A stretch of DNA of 55,686 nucleotides from Planctomyces sp. SH-PL62. GTDB taxonomy: Bacteria > Planctomycetota > Planctomycetia > Planctomycetales > Planctomycetaceae. Shown here piece after piece: positions 46,476 to 55,234 of the stretch. Location of the stretch: positions 1 to 55,686 of the forward strand of contig CAMDEA010000033.1 in NCBI GenBank assembly GCA_945893045.1, in the 5' to 3' direction. The notes below the pieces were generated by a model. It was not told the origin of the DNA and ran no database searches. It worked only from the letters and a program-made list of their open reading frames with translations. The translations under genes were made by a program, and so were the position numbers. Numbering within the stretch: position 1 is the stretch's first letter; each line of letters opens with the position of its first letter.

Positions 46476-47423
46476 ATGCGACTGCTGATCGTCACACCGG
46501 CTCCGAAGGGGTCTCGCAAAGGGAATCGCATCACAGCGGATCGCTGGGTGCGTCTGCTGCGGAAACTGGGGCATCGTGTCACGACCGCCGAGGAGTTTTG
46601 TGATCAAGCGTGCGATGTGCTGATTGGTTTGCACGCTCGCAAGAGCGCTGCGTCGATTCGGCGTTACCGAGCGCAGCGGCCGACCGGACGGCTGGTCGTG
46701 GTGCTGACCGGGACCGACTTGTATCACGATTTGCCACAGAGTCGCGCCGCTCAGCGCTCGATCGAACTGGCCGATCGACTGGTCGTGCTGCAAGCTCGCG
46801 CCGCCGACGCGCTGCCGCGCGAATTACAGGACAAAGCGCGAGTCATCGTGCAGTCAGCGATCGGACCAACGTCGCGTCCGGTTCCGCGAAAGAACGCTTT
46901 TGAAGTGTGCGTCGTGGGACACTTGCGACCGGTCAAAGACCCGTTTCGCACGGCACTGGCTGCGCGGCGACTGCCGCCGGAATCGCAGATCAGCATCTCG
47001 CATTTAGGTGCGGCGCTTGAACCGGAAATGGAACGCGGAGCACGCGATGAAATGCTCCGCAATCCGCGCTATCGCTGGCTGGGAGACTTGCCGCACGCAC
47101 AAGCCCTGCGCGTGCTGGCTCGCAGCCGGTTGTTGGTCAACAGCTCGAAGATGGAAGGAGGCGCGAATGCCATTTGTGAAGCGTTAGCGTGCGGTGTGCC
47201 TGTGTTGTCCTCACGCATTGCGGGGTCCATTGGATTGCTGGGCGACGATTATCCGGGCTACTTCGAAGTCGGCGACACATTGGAATTGGCGGCGCTGTTG
47301 AGTCGCTTTGAAACAGACGCTGCGTTTCGGACGCGACTGAAGTCACGCTGCCGGGATCTCGCGCGGATTGTGGAACCGAAACGCGAGCGGGCGGCGTGGC
47401 AGCGATTGTTGGCGGAATTGTGA
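46476..47423 (+). CDS. senB: SenB-like selenosugar synthase (TIGR04348 glycosyltransferase)
   Basis: The product is about 315 residues, a GT-B glycosyltransferase. MRLLIVTPAPKGSRKGNRIT, CDVLIGLHARKSAASIRRYR, LVVVLTGTDLYHDLPQS, LADRLVVLQARAADALP, VVGHLRPVKDPFRTALAAR and SSKMEGGANAICEALACGVP match my memory of TIGR04348, now named SenB. In selenoneine synthesis SenB joins selenophosphate to a UDP-sugar to form a selenosugar. No SenA (selenoneine synthase) or SelD/SenC is visible in this window, so a different selenosugar product is possible. It lies near the UGPC selenoprotein and about 11 kb from the UGA-rich cluster. No clear ribosome site precedes ATG 46476; GTG 46440 is an in-frame alternative. 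Confidence 0.85.
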   Translation: MRLLIVTPAPKGSRKGNRITADRWVRLLRKLGHRVTTAEEFCDQACDVLIGLHARKSAASIRRYRAQRPTGRLVVVLTGTDLYHDLPQSRAAQRSIELADRLVVLQARAADALPRELQDKARVIVQSAIGPTSRPVPRKNAFEVCVVGHLRPVKDPFRTALAARRLPPESQISISHLGAALEPEMERGARDEMLRNPRYRWLGDLPHAQALRVLARSRLLVNSSKMEGGANAICEALACGVPVLSSRIAGSIGLLGDDYPGYFEVGDTLELAALLSRFETDAAFRTRLKSRCRDLARIVEPKRERAAWQRLLAEL

Positions 47424-47502
47424 GGTCACGCGAAGGGGTCGGCCAGTGTTGTTGAAGTCGCTGGTGCGATAACTTTCTGACACCCAAGAGGAGCGACTAC
47501 TC

Positions 47503-48306
47503 ATGAGCTACTTCCGCATCTCTGCCAGCCAGATTGACCAGTACGAAGAGGACGGCTTTTTCATCGTACCGAACCTGCTCGACGCCGAAGAAGTCGCGCT
47601 GCTGACTCAGATCGCTCGCGCGGATCACGAACTGACTCAGAAGAAAGCGACCCGCGCAGATGGTGAGGGTGGGGCGATCGACCTCGTGGTCGAGAATGAA
47701 CTACCGGACGATGCGATCTACAGCGCGATCGTCCGCAGCGAGCGGATTGTCAATGCGATGGAGACGCTGTTGCTCGACGAGGTGTATCACTACCACCACA
47801 AGATGATCCTCAAAGAGCCGCGCGTCGGCGGCGCGTGGGCTTGGCATCAAGATTACGGCTACTGGTACAACAACGGCTGTCTATTCCCGCACCTGGCAAG
47901 CTGCATGATCGCGCTGGACAAGGCGACTCGCGAGAATGGCTGCCTGCAAGTGTTGCGCGGTTCGCAGCATCTTGGCCGCATCGAGCACGGTAAGACCGGC
48001 GATCAGACCGGAGCCGATCTCGAACGAGTCAACGCCGCGCTGCAACGCTTCGAGTTGGTTTACTGCGAGCTCGATCCCGGCTCGGCGATTTTCTTCGACT
48101 GCAACCTGCTGCACCGCTCGGATCAGAACAAGAGCAACCAGCCCCGTTGGGCTTTCATCGGCTGTTACAACGCCAAGCACAACGACCCATACAAGGATTC
48201 GCGGCACCCACGCTATTCGCGGTTGGAACGTTGGGACGATTCGCGCGTGAAGGAAGTTGGCCGGCAACAGTGGGCGAGATTGCAGCGATTGGCGGAAGGC
48301 ACCTGA
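47503..48306 (+). CDS. Phytanoyl-CoA dioxygenase (PhyH) family protein
   Basis: The product is 267 residues. It matches the non-heme Fe(II)/2-oxoglutarate PhyH family: YEEDGFFIVPNLLDAEEV, WAWHQDYGYWYNNG (HxD iron ligands), LQVLRGSQHLG, DPGSAIFFDCNLLHRSDQN (distal His) and PRWAFIGCYNAKHND. Such enzymes hydroxylate small molecules. GAGGAG lies about 10 nt before the ATG. The gene follows the SenB-like gene by 79 nt on the same strand and may act on the same pathway. It ends 3 nt from the convergent PlsC gene. Confidence 0.9.
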   Translation: MSYFRISASQIDQYEEDGFFIVPNLLDAEEVALLTQIARADHELTQKKATRADGEGGAIDLVVENELPDDAIYSAIVRSERIVNAMETLLLDEVYHYHHKMILKEPRVGGAWAWHQDYGYWYNNGCLFPHLASCMIALDKATRENGCLQVLRGSQHLGRIEHGKTGDQTGADLERVNAALQRFELVYCELDPGSAIFFDCNLLHRSDQNKSNQPRWAFIGCYNAKHNDPYKDSRHPRYSRLERWDDSRVKEVGRQQWARLQRLAEGT

Positions 48307-48309
48307 CGG

Positions 48310-49077
48310 TCAGTTCGCGTTGTTCGTCGAGTGGTTGTAGGTCACTCCGCCCAGGTCGGCGAGCTTGCGCATCAGTTCGTCAGTGAGCGCTTGCAACAAC
48401 TCTTGCGTCTTGCGTTGGCCTTGCCAAAGGCTGAGGTCAATCGGCGTGCCGTAGGTCACGCGCACGCGGCTGGGGGTATAAAATGGGGTGACCATGTTTT
48501 CAGTTTTGGGCACGCCACGAATATAGACCGGGATGATCGGCACGTTCGCTTTGAGCGCGAGGAACGCGATTCCGGAATTCGCGGCTCGCAGACCGTCACC
48601 GGTATTGATGCCCCCTTCGGGAAAGATGCCGATCAAATCGCCCCGTTCCAATCGTCGCACCGCCTCGCGAGTCGGCCCCACGTCGTGGCCGTTGCGATCG
48701 ACCGGGATCGACTGCATCGCCCGGCTGATCCAGCCGGTCAGGCCCGGCTGTTCGTAGTATTCGCGAGCCATCAGATACCCGATCACGCGGATCGACCGCG
48801 CGTGTTCTTCGTATCGCAAGTGCGAGTTCATCCACGCCACCATCGGGTCAATGGGGCTACGATGATTCGACAAGATGATCGCGCCGCTCGATTCGGGATA
48901 CGGGCAGCGCCCGTTCGCTCGCCAGCGAAACAGGAACGCGACATAGAACCGCTCGACCAAAAATAGCAGCCAGACTTTCCAACCGTCCCGGCAACGTCGC
49001 TTCGAGGCCAATAGCAACCCGACCGCGATCGCCGCGTAGGCCAGCAACACCAATTGAGCAAGTTGATCGGGCGTCAT
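48310..49077 (-). CDS. 1-acyl-sn-glycerol-3-phosphate acyltransferase (PlsC family)
   Basis: The product is 255 residues. An N-terminal membrane segment (LAQLVLLAYAAIAVGLLLAS) precedes the acyltransferase motifs: SNHRSPIDPMVAW (NHxxxxD), GYLMAREYYEQPGLTGWISR, SIPVDRN, GIFPEGGINTGDG (motif III), and VPIIPVYIRGV (motif IV). It would transfer an acyl chain to lysophosphatidate at the membrane in phospholipid synthesis. It runs convergent with the PhyH gene. No clear ribosome site was identified at ATG 49077. Confidence 0.9.
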   Translation of the reverse strand: MTPDQLAQLVLLAYAAIAVGLLLASKRRCRDGWKVWLLFLVERFYVAFLFRWRANGRCPYPESSGAIILSNHRSPIDPMVAWMNSHLRYEEHARSIRVIGYLMAREYYEQPGLTGWISRAMQSIPVDRNGHDVGPTREAVRRLERGDLIGIFPEGGINTGDGLRAANSGIAFLALKANVPIIPVYIRGVPKTENMVTPFYTPSRVRVTYGTPIDLSLWQGQRKTQELLQALTDELMRKLADLGGVTYNHSTNNAN

Positions 49078-49169
49078 CGGTAGCCAACGAGTTCAATGGA
49101 ACGAAGTGCGTATTGAGTAGTGAGTCCGCACCAGTCGATCAAGAGTCGTGAACTGGCTCTTCGACAATC

Positions 49170-49196
49170 GTAGGGTGGGTCGAGTCATCGAGACCC
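49170..49196. repeat. Left part of a REPIN-like palindrome split by an IS element
   Basis: GTAGGGTGGGTCGAGTCATC... matches the inverse of the right part ending in CTAC at 50732. GGTGGGTC...GACCCACC would form the half hairpin. The last 20 nt (49177-49196) are repeated at 50661-50680 on the other side of the IS. Confidence 0.88.
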
Positions 49197-49241
49197 CATA
49201 CGCAGCAACTTAAGAAAAGATTGTTCTAGGCAGGAAAGCGA

Positions 49242-49297
49242 GAAGCTCCTAATTCAGAACGGGTTATCTCACGACACGTTCCGGAAGAAGGAGCTTC
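49242..49297 (+). promoter_or_regulatory. Hairpin that can hide the transposase ribosome site
   Basis: GAAGCTCCT (49242-49250) is the exact inverse of AGGAGCTTC (49289-49297), which contains the ribosome-binding AGGAG just before ATG 49301. Read-through transcripts entering from outside would form this stem and mask the site. IS10 and IS50 use the same kind of protection. Confidence 0.6.
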
Positions 49298-49300
49298 CCG

Positions 49301-50647
49301 ATGAGCATGGTAGCGAAGGTGGTGTCGACGATGGAAAAGATCTTGGGATCGAAGGCTGACGTTTTGGCACGGAAGCATGGGGTCATCCAGCGGAAGCGGA
49401 AATTTCGCGGGAAGAGCTTGCTGCGAATGCTCGTGCTCACGTTGTTGAAAAAGCCCGATGCCAACTTTCAGGACATGGCGCTCACGGCGGCTCAGTTGGG
49501 GGTTCCTGTTTCGGACACGGCGGTCGAAAAACGCTTCACACAGCCGCTGGTGGATTTTCTGAGGGAGGTCGTGAGTGTGGCGTTCCAGCAATTGTTGGCT
49601 GCGGAACCGGTTCCCGTGGAGTTGCTGAATCGCTTCACCGCGGTCGTGGTGGGCGACAGTTCCAGTCTCAGCTTGCCCGACGAACTTCCGCAGGAGTTTC
49701 CCGGCTGCGGCGGTACGCAGGGAAGCGGCTTGGCGGCGCTCAAGATTCAAGTTCGTTGGGACTTGAAGACGGGCGAACTTCCGCAAGTGCTGATCGAAGC
49801 GGGCCAGGCCAGTGACGCCAAAAGTCCGATCGCTCAGCAAGCCGCGCGGCCCGGTTCGCTGGAGATTTTTGATCTGGGATATTTTTCCGTGGAACGCTTT
49901 CGGCGGCTGAGCGACGAACAAGCCTGCTTCATTTCGCGGTGGCAACACGGCACGACCGTCCTGAATGAGCCGGGCGAAATGCTGAATCTGCGCGAGTTTC
50001 TGCCAGCCAACGCGATCCAGAACGTGGTCGATGTGCCGGTGCGACTGGGAACCAAAGAGCGCTTGCCGTGTCGCCTGATCGCGGTGCGTGTTCCGGAGGA
50101 AGTCGCGAATCGGCGTCGTCAGAAGGCTCGTGAGAAAGCCACCAAGCACGGTCGTGAGCCGTCGGCGGAATACTTGGAACTGCTGGGCTGGTCGCTGTTC
50201 GTGACCAACCTTCCGCTCGAACAATTGACCTGGAAAGAAGCGATCGTGTTGTACCGGGCGCGATGGCAGATCGAACTGCTGTTCAAGCTCTGCCCTGTTG
50301 TTTCTCCACGGCCGCACAACCAACTCGCACGCCATCGTCCCGGAGCGACTGCGATCGAAGCGATGGCCGTGCTGTGGGCCAAGTTGATCGGAGTGATGTT
50401 GCAGCACTGGCTGCTGTTGTCGGCCGCCTGGCCTGACGACCGTCGTAGCCTCCTGAAAGCCGCGCGTGCTCTGCGTGACTGGATCGCGGCACTGATCGGA
50501 GTCTTGGATGATCATGACCAACTCCTTCACACGGTCACCAAGTTGCAATCTCACCTTGCTCATGTCGCCAAGATCCAATCTCGAAAGAATCAACCCAGCC
50601 ACTTCCAACTTCTACGCAACCCGGAGTTACTCAATTGGGCGGCTTAA
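49301..50647 (+). CDS. IS4-family transposase (DDE)
   Basis: The product is 448 residues. The first Asp is in TAVVVGDSSSLSLPDEL, the second in EIFDLGYFSVERF, and the third acidic residue in the YREK signature: VLYRARWQIELLFK (Y-R-E-K spaced 2-3-6). The C-terminal domain has AVLWAKLIGVMLQHWLLL. The stretch after LFK, LCPVVSPRPHNQLARHRPGA, differs from the more usual LWKSHNQLA-type sequence; a small indel or lineage change there could affect activity. AAGGAG precedes ATG 49301; ATG 49307 is in frame too. The stop overlaps the right inverted repeat. Confidence 0.93.
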   Translation: MSMVAKVVSTMEKILGSKADVLARKHGVIQRKRKFRGKSLLRMLVLTLLKKPDANFQDMALTAAQLGVPVSDTAVEKRFTQPLVDFLREVVSVAFQQLLAAEPVPVELLNRFTAVVVGDSSSLSLPDELPQEFPGCGGTQGSGLAALKIQVRWDLKTGELPQVLIEAGQASDAKSPIAQQAARPGSLEIFDLGYFSVERFRRLSDEQACFISRWQHGTTVLNEPGEMLNLREFLPANAIQNVVDVPVRLGTKERLPCRLIAVRVPEEVANRRRQKAREKATKHGREPSAEYLELLGWSLFVTNLPLEQLTWKEAIVLYRARWQIELLFKLCPVVSPRPHNQLARHRPGATAIEAMAVLWAKLIGVMLQHWLLLSAAWPDDRRSLLKAARALRDWIAALIGVLDDHDQLLHTVTKLQSHLAHVAKIQSRKNQPSHFQLLRNPELLNWAA

Positions 50648-50660
50648 GTTGCTGCGTATG

Positions 50661-50732
50661 GGGTCGAGTCATCGAGACCCACCAACATCGCTCGCCAATT
50701 TTGGTGGGTCTCGATGACTCGACCCACCCTAC
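50661..50732. repeat. Right part of the split REPIN-like palindrome
   Basis: Starts with the 20-nt direct repeat of the IS insertion and contains both halves of the palindrome, GGGTCGAGTCATCGAGACCC and the inverted copy ending in CCCACCCTAC. It lies between the IS and purD. Confidence 0.88.
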
Positions 50733-50881
50733 GGCTACGGCTCGCGTGCGAAGAATTCGCCCGCCGTGATTTGTCAGGCTCAGAGGCTCGGTCGCTTCAC
50801 GGTCAGCCGCTATCATCCGCCGCTTTGAGCCACGCTGGCTCACTGTCCGGATTGAGCGAATTGGGTTTCGGGAGACTTGTG

Positions 50882-52171
50882 ATGAAGGTATTGGTCATCG
50901 GCCAAGGGGGCCGAGAGCACGCGCTGTGCTGGAAGCTGAAGAACTCGCCGTCGGTCGAGCGAGTCTATTGTGCTCCGGGGAATGCCGGCACCGCTTTGGA
51001 AGCGACGAATGTGGACATCGCGGCCACCGACGTTGAACAGTTGGTGAAGTTCGCGAAATCCGAGCGGATCGACCTGACTGTGGTCGGTCCGGAAGCCTCT
51101 CTCGTGGCGGGTGTGGTCGATGCCTTCCAAGCGGTGGGGCTGCGGATCTTCGGCCCCACGAAGAAGGCCGCCGAGCTGGAAGGGAGCAAACTCTTCTCGA
51201 AGGAATTGATGCGGAAGGCCAACGTGCCGACCGCCGAGTTCCGCTCGTTCTCGCGCTTTCAAGATGCGGTCATGTATCTCGAAGAGCGTGAGGAAACGCC
51301 GCTGGTCGTGAAGGCGGATGGACTCGCATCGGGCAAAGGGGTCTTCGTCTGCAAGAACCGGCAGGAAGCACTCGACGCCGTCAAGCAGATCATGGTCGAT
51401 CAAGCCTTCGGCGCGTCGGGAAACAAGATCGTCATGGAAGAATGCCTTTTTGGCGACGAGGCGAGCATCCTCGCCATCGTGGATGGGAACACGATCCTGA
51501 CACTCGAAGCCTCGCAGGATCACAAGCGTGCTCAAGACGGCGACGCCGGCCCGAACACCGGCGGCATGGGGGCCTACTGCCCGACACCGCTGATCACTGA
51601 CAAGCTGATGGACCAGATCGTCGAAAAGGTGCTGGTGCCGACGATCCATTTCATGAACGTCGAAGAGCGACCGTTCAAAGGTTGCCTCTACGCCGGGATC
51701 ATGGTGACGAATCAAGGTCCGAAGGTGCTGGAGTTCAACGTCCGCTTCGGCGACCCGGAAACGCAACCGGTGCTGATGCGGCTCAAGTCCGACCTGGGTG
51801 AACTGCTCAAGGCCGCCGCGGATGGCAAGCTGGCGGAGTTCGGTCCCGCCGAATGGGATCCTCGTCCGGCCGTCTGCGTCGTGATGGCCGCCGAAGGTTA
51901 TCCCGGACCTGTGAAGAAAGGGGCCGTGATCCGCGGCCTCGAAGACGCCGCTGAGATCGCCGATGCGAAAGTCTTCCACGCGGGAACCGCTCGCAAAGGG
52001 AACGACGTCGTGACCGATGGTGGCCGAGTGCTCGGCGTCACCGCGCTGGGGGCGGACTTCGCCGAGGCCAAGCTCAACGCCTACCAAGCCGTGAAATGTG
52101 TCCGCTGGCAAGGTGGCTGGTGTCGCAAAGACATCTCCGATCGCGCGCGGTCGTACCTCGCGGAAGGCTGA
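50882..52171 (+). CDS. purD: Phosphoribosylamine-glycine ligase (GAR synthetase)
   Basis: The product is 429 residues: MKVLVIGQGGREHALCWKLK, YCAPGNAGTALEATNVDIA, LTVVGPEASLVAGVVDAFQA, then the ATP-grasp domain with PLVVKADGLASGKGVFVCKN, EECLFGDEASILAIVDGNTI, QDHKRAQDGDAGPNTGGMGA, and KVLEFNVRFGDPETQPVLMR. It catalyses the second step of purine synthesis in the cytoplasm, joining glycine to phosphoribosylamine. GGGAG lies about 8 nt before ATG 50882. The IS and split REPIN lie just upstream and may affect its promoter. Confidence 0.97.
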   Translation: MKVLVIGQGGREHALCWKLKNSPSVERVYCAPGNAGTALEATNVDIAATDVEQLVKFAKSERIDLTVVGPEASLVAGVVDAFQAVGLRIFGPTKKAAELEGSKLFSKELMRKANVPTAEFRSFSRFQDAVMYLEEREETPLVVKADGLASGKGVFVCKNRQEALDAVKQIMVDQAFGASGNKIVMEECLFGDEASILAIVDGNTILTLEASQDHKRAQDGDAGPNTGGMGAYCPTPLITDKLMDQIVEKVLVPTIHFMNVEERPFKGCLYAGIMVTNQGPKVLEFNVRFGDPETQPVLMRLKSDLGELLKAAADGKLAEFGPAEWDPRPAVCVVMAAEGYPGPVKKGAVIRGLEDAAEIADAKVFHAGTARKGNDVVTDGGRVLGVTALGADFAEAKLNAYQAVKCVRWQGGWCRKDISDRARSYLAEG

Positions 52172-52205
52172 GCGTCGGCGACAAACAACTCTTCTTCTGA
52201 AACGG

Positions 52206-53216
52206 ATGAACGGCCGAATGCCCACCGATTTTCGCCCCTCGGCTTCACTCGATGTACTTCGTCTGCGTGCAAAACTGCTGGCCTTCACGCGCCGCTTCGT
52301 CGATGAGTCCGGCTATTGGGAAGTCGACACGCCGATGCTGTCACACGAGCGCGTGATCGATCCGAACATCGAACCCTTCGTCGTACACAATTCGGCGAGC
52401 GAGCAGTTGTCTCTGCAAACGTCTCCCGAATTCGCGATGAAGCGGCTGTTGGCTTCCGGAGCTGATGCGATTTATCAACTCGGCAAAGTGTTTCGCCGTG
52501 GAGAATTCGGCCGGCTGCATAACCCGGAGTTCACAATGCTGGAGTGGTATCGCGTCGGCGACACGCACCACGATCAGATGAACTTTGTGGAGAAGTTCGT
52601 AACTGCATTCGCACGCGAAGTTGAGCAGCAGTCCTCCGTGGCCCCGCTGCCCGCAGTCCTCAACTCGCGGACTTTCGAGCGTCTGACCTACGACCAAGCA
52701 TTTGAGAGGCACACCGGATCGAAGGTTCTTTCGCGGCCGACCGGAGAAATCGTCGCACTGGCTCGGCGGCAGGGAGTCAGTGCTCCCGAAAGTCTGCTGC
52801 CGAATGACCGGGACGGTTGGCTGAACCTGCTGTTGGCCGAACGAGTCGAGTCGCACTTGGGCCACGATCAGCCGACGTTCCTCTACGATTATCCCGCGTC
52901 GCAGGCCGCGCTGGCTCGCGTGCGCGTCGCGGGACCAGTCTCCGTGGCCGAGAGGTTTGAGCTGTACGTGAGCGGTATCGAACTCTGCAACGGCTATCAC
53001 GAACTCACCGACGCCAACACTCTCCGCGCTCGCATTCGTCACGAAGCAACCGCCAGCGAACAGCATCTCCCTGAACCGGCTCGATTGCTGGCCGCGATGG
53101 AGCAAGGTCTCCCGGCATGTTCCGGTGTGGCGTTGGGATTTGACCGCCTGTTGATGCTCTGCCTCGGAGCCAACTCGATCCGGCAGGTGATTCCGTTTCC
53201 GTTCGAGATCGCCTGA
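52206..53216 (+). CDS. epmA: EpmA/GenX-like elongation factor P lysine ligase
   Basis: The product is about 336 residues, the class-II lysyl-tRNA synthetase core without the anticodon-binding domain. Motifs: [60 protein letters not shown] (motif 2), [15 protein letters not shown] and [20 protein letters not shown] (motif 3). EpmA attaches beta-lysine to elongation factor P. ATG 52206 (MNGRMPTDF) is my choice; ATG 52218 is also possible, and neither has a strong ribosome site. It follows purD by 34 nt and may be co-transcribed. A REPIN-like palindrome lies after its stop. Confidence 0.93.
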   Translation: MNGRMPTDFRPSASLDVLRLRAKLLAFTRRFVDESGYWEVDTPMLSHERVIDPNIEPFVVHNSASEQLSLQTSPEFAMKRLLASGADAIYQLGKVFRRGEFGRLHNPEFTMLEWYRVGDTHHDQMNFVEKFVTAFAREVEQQSSVAPLPAVLNSRTFERLTYDQAFERHTGSKVLSRPTGEIVALARRQGVSAPESLLPNDRDGWLNLLLAERVESHLGHDQPTFLYDYPASQAALARVRVAGPVSVAERFELYVSGIELCNGYHELTDANTLRARIRHEATASEQHLPEPARLLAAMEQGLPACSGVALGFDRLLMLCLGANSIRQVIPFPFEIA

Positions 53217-53235
53217 CTCAGAAGCACGCGAAAAA

Positions 53236-53289
53236 GTAGACCGGTCACTCTGTGACCGGAACTTTCGAGTCACGGAGTGACTCGTCTAC
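53236..53289. repeat. REPIN-like palindrome (GTAGAC type) flanked by A/T tracts
   Basis: GTAGACCGGTCACTCTGTGA and the inverted GTAGACGAGTCACTCCGTGA. It is the reverse-orientation copy of the element at 6211-6264 with about three differences in 54 nt. It is flanked by AAAAA on the left and TTTTT on the right and lies between convergent genes, so it looks like a two-way intrinsic terminator. Confidence 0.87.
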
Positions 53290-53292
53290 TTT

Positions 53293-54261
53293 TTAATATT
53301 CGCCGACACGCTCGCCGCCGTCGCGCGTGGCGATCGCTTTGAGGATTTTGAAATCGGTGTTCTTGGCGATCGACCGGCTCGAACCATCCGCGAGAGCGAA
53401 GTTGCATGTGCCCGCGTGCCAACTGCCGAAGCCAAAGAATTGGGTTCCCGACGCCGTATCGATCCAAGCGGTATCGAACGAAGCAGGTCGCATGGTCAAA
53501 AAAACGTTGTCGGTACCACGATCGGGAATGCCGTTGTTGTCATCATCGGCAAACCGGGCACAGCAGCTATTGCCGTCCCCCCAAAACCCCATCATCGATT
53601 CGCCAATCAACAGGGTGTTGGACTCGCCGTCACGAATCCCGCGAAACGAGACGGCACTGTCCGGATACATGATTCCGGTGCCACGAGCCGCTCCAATGCA
53701 TCCACGATAGTTTGAATAGGCATAGCTACTCGGCCGACTGGACGGCAGAGCGCTCGACGGGCAGGTGTAGGTGCCAACCAACTGCTGGCAGGCGACCATG
53801 TTGTCGGTAACCATCATGGGGTTCATGGGGTCGAACTTGGGTCTACCAAAGTTGACCCCCACCGTAGTTTGCCCCATCTGAGACAGAATCAGAGCTTGCC
53901 AACTCCAACTCTCGGAGTAGGTCCAGTTGGTCAACGGGACTTGAAAAACGACTCCGTTGACCGTCTCCAGCGGAATGTTGATCGGCGTGGCGGGGAACGA
54001 TAACAATTGCCCGCTCGTCGGACTGGTCACCAAACCCGATGGGAAGCACTTGTGCGAATCGGCGTAGTTGTGGCAGGCAAGCGCCATTTGCTTGAGATTG
54101 TTCAAGCACTCGGTCCTTCGAGCGGCTTCGCGAGCTTGCTGCACGGCGGGCAACAGCAGCGCCGCCAGCAGCGCAATGATGGCAATCACCACCAGCAGTT
54201 CGATCAGCGTAAATCCAGATCGAACGGAGTCAGTGCGGTCTGAGATCAAGGGGGTCTTCAT
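53293..54261 (-). CDS. DUF1559 pilin-like protein
   Basis: The product is 322 residues. The N-terminus has the prepilin cleavage and helix motif: [20 protein letters not shown], with G-F cleavage and Glu at +5, then [20 protein letters not shown]. The C-terminal part ends with the H-X9-DG type signature: [23 protein letters not shown]1559 proteins are extremely abundant in planctomycetes and are thought to be type II secretion or type IV pilus-like surface proteins. GGAG lies about 9 nt before ATG 54261. It is convergent with epmA. Confidence 0.95.
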   Translation of the reverse strand: MKTPLISDRTDSVRSGFTLIELLVVIAIIALLAALLLPAVQQAREAARRTECLNNLKQMALACHNYADSHKCFPSGLVTSPTSGQLLSFPATPINIPLETVNGVVFQVPLTNWTYSESWSWQALILSQMGQTTVGVNFGRPKFDPMNPMMVTDNMVACQQLVGTYTCPSSALPSSRPSSYAYSNYRGCIGAARGTGIMYPDSAVSFRGIRDGESNTLLIGESMMGFWGDGNSCCARFADDDNNGIPDRGTDNVFLTMRPASFDTAWIDTASGTQFFGFGSWHAGTCNFALADGSSRSIAKNTDFKILKAIATRDGGERVGEY

Positions 54262-54333
54262 GAAGGAGTCTCCGGCAGCCAGAACGAGTCGCCCGCGAAC
54301 ACGAATCGGAGCGTATCAGCCAACAAATGCCTG

Positions 54334-54978
54334 TCAATCGAGGAAGTTTCGCCAAGCCGAGTACTTGCGTGAGCTGAGTTGATGCGCCAGCGACGGACTG
54401 CGCGCCGGCCGGCTTGGCAGACGGAACAGCCTCATGCCAGCTTCTTGTGGCGTGCGGCCTCCCTTGCGGACGTTGCACTTCAAACAGGCGCAGACAATGT
54501 TGTCCCAAGTGGATGGCCCACCGCGGCTGCGCGGGACAACATGATCGAGACTGAGATGACTGTTGCCGAATTTCTTGCCGCAGTATTGGCAGCGGTTTTC
54601 GTCTCTCAAAAAAACGTTCCGGCGGTTGAATTTGACCGCGTTGCGCGGCACGCGGTCGTAATCCAGCAGCCGGATCACGCGAGGGACTTGGATCGAAAAA
54701 CTGACAGTGCGTATCCAGTCATCCCACTCGCAGAGTTCTTCGATCGCCTGCTTGGCGTCGCTTAACTCGCGCCAACGGTCGAAGTCAAAGGTCTGGTACT
54801 GACCGTCCTCGACAGAGACGACCTCAGCCAAGCCCTTGTAGAGCAACGTGAAGGCGCGCCGCACAGCGACAACATGCACGGGCGCATAAGCTCGGTTCAG
54901 AGCCAAGACGCTCGCTTGCATCGCCGCAGAGGGGCCGGATCGTGACGCAACAACGTGACTGGAACGTGTAGAAATCAT
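54334..54978 (-). CDS. HNH endonuclease family protein
   Basis: The product is 214 residues. An N-terminal helical part (VLALNRAYAPVHVVAVRRAF) precedes the HNH domain: RCQYCGKKFGNSHLSLDHVV, then PRSRGGPSTWDNIVCACLKC, and NVRKGGRTPQEAGMRL. Cys pairs CQYC and CLKC would bind zinc, and SLDHV carries the catalytic His. This type is common as a stand-alone bacterial HNH nuclease of unknown biological role. No mobile-element context is seen. Start ATG 54978 has no clear ribosome site; ATG 54921 (MQASVLALNRAY) is an alternative. Confidence 0.9.
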   Translation of the reverse strand: MISTRSSHVVASRSGPSAAMQASVLALNRAYAPVHVVAVRRAFTLLYKGLAEVVSVEDGQYQTFDFDRWRELSDAKQAIEELCEWDDWIRTVSFSIQVPRVIRLLDYDRVPRNAVKFNRRNVFLRDENRCQYCGKKFGNSHLSLDHVVPRSRGGPSTWDNIVCACLKCNVRKGGRTPQEAGMRLFRLPSRPARSPSLAHQLSSRKYSAWRNFLD

Positions 54979-55234
54979 GGGACCATTCCAACGGACAGAG
55001 GCCGGAACGGTCGAATCTCGCTTCCCAAGCGGGGCGGAGTCTAGCGGTGGGTTGGAACGCGAACAACTCCCTACGGCGGCTGTTTCTGGCAGCCTCCCCG
55101 ACCGTGAGCGACCGTCACCTTCTCAGTGTCGCACCGGTTTGTCTGAAACCTGGGAAGAGCGCCGAGGCTGGAATCGCTATCGTGCCTGACTGTTTTGCGA
55201 ACCGCTTGATCCGAGAGTTCCGGCGAGTCACTTC

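Larger units (their letters stand above)
49197..50660 (+). mobile_element. IS4-family insertion sequence (1464 bp)
   Basis: Terminal inverted repeats CATACGCAGCAACTTAAG (49197-49214) and its exact reverse complement (50643-50660) bound one transposase gene. A 20-nt direct repeat, GGGTCGAGTCATCGAGACCC, flanks it on both sides (49177-49196 and 50661-50680). The insertion splits a REPIN-like palindrome, of which the rest is intact at 50661-50732. The element looks recently inserted: inverted repeats and flanking repeats are perfect. Confidence 0.93.
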
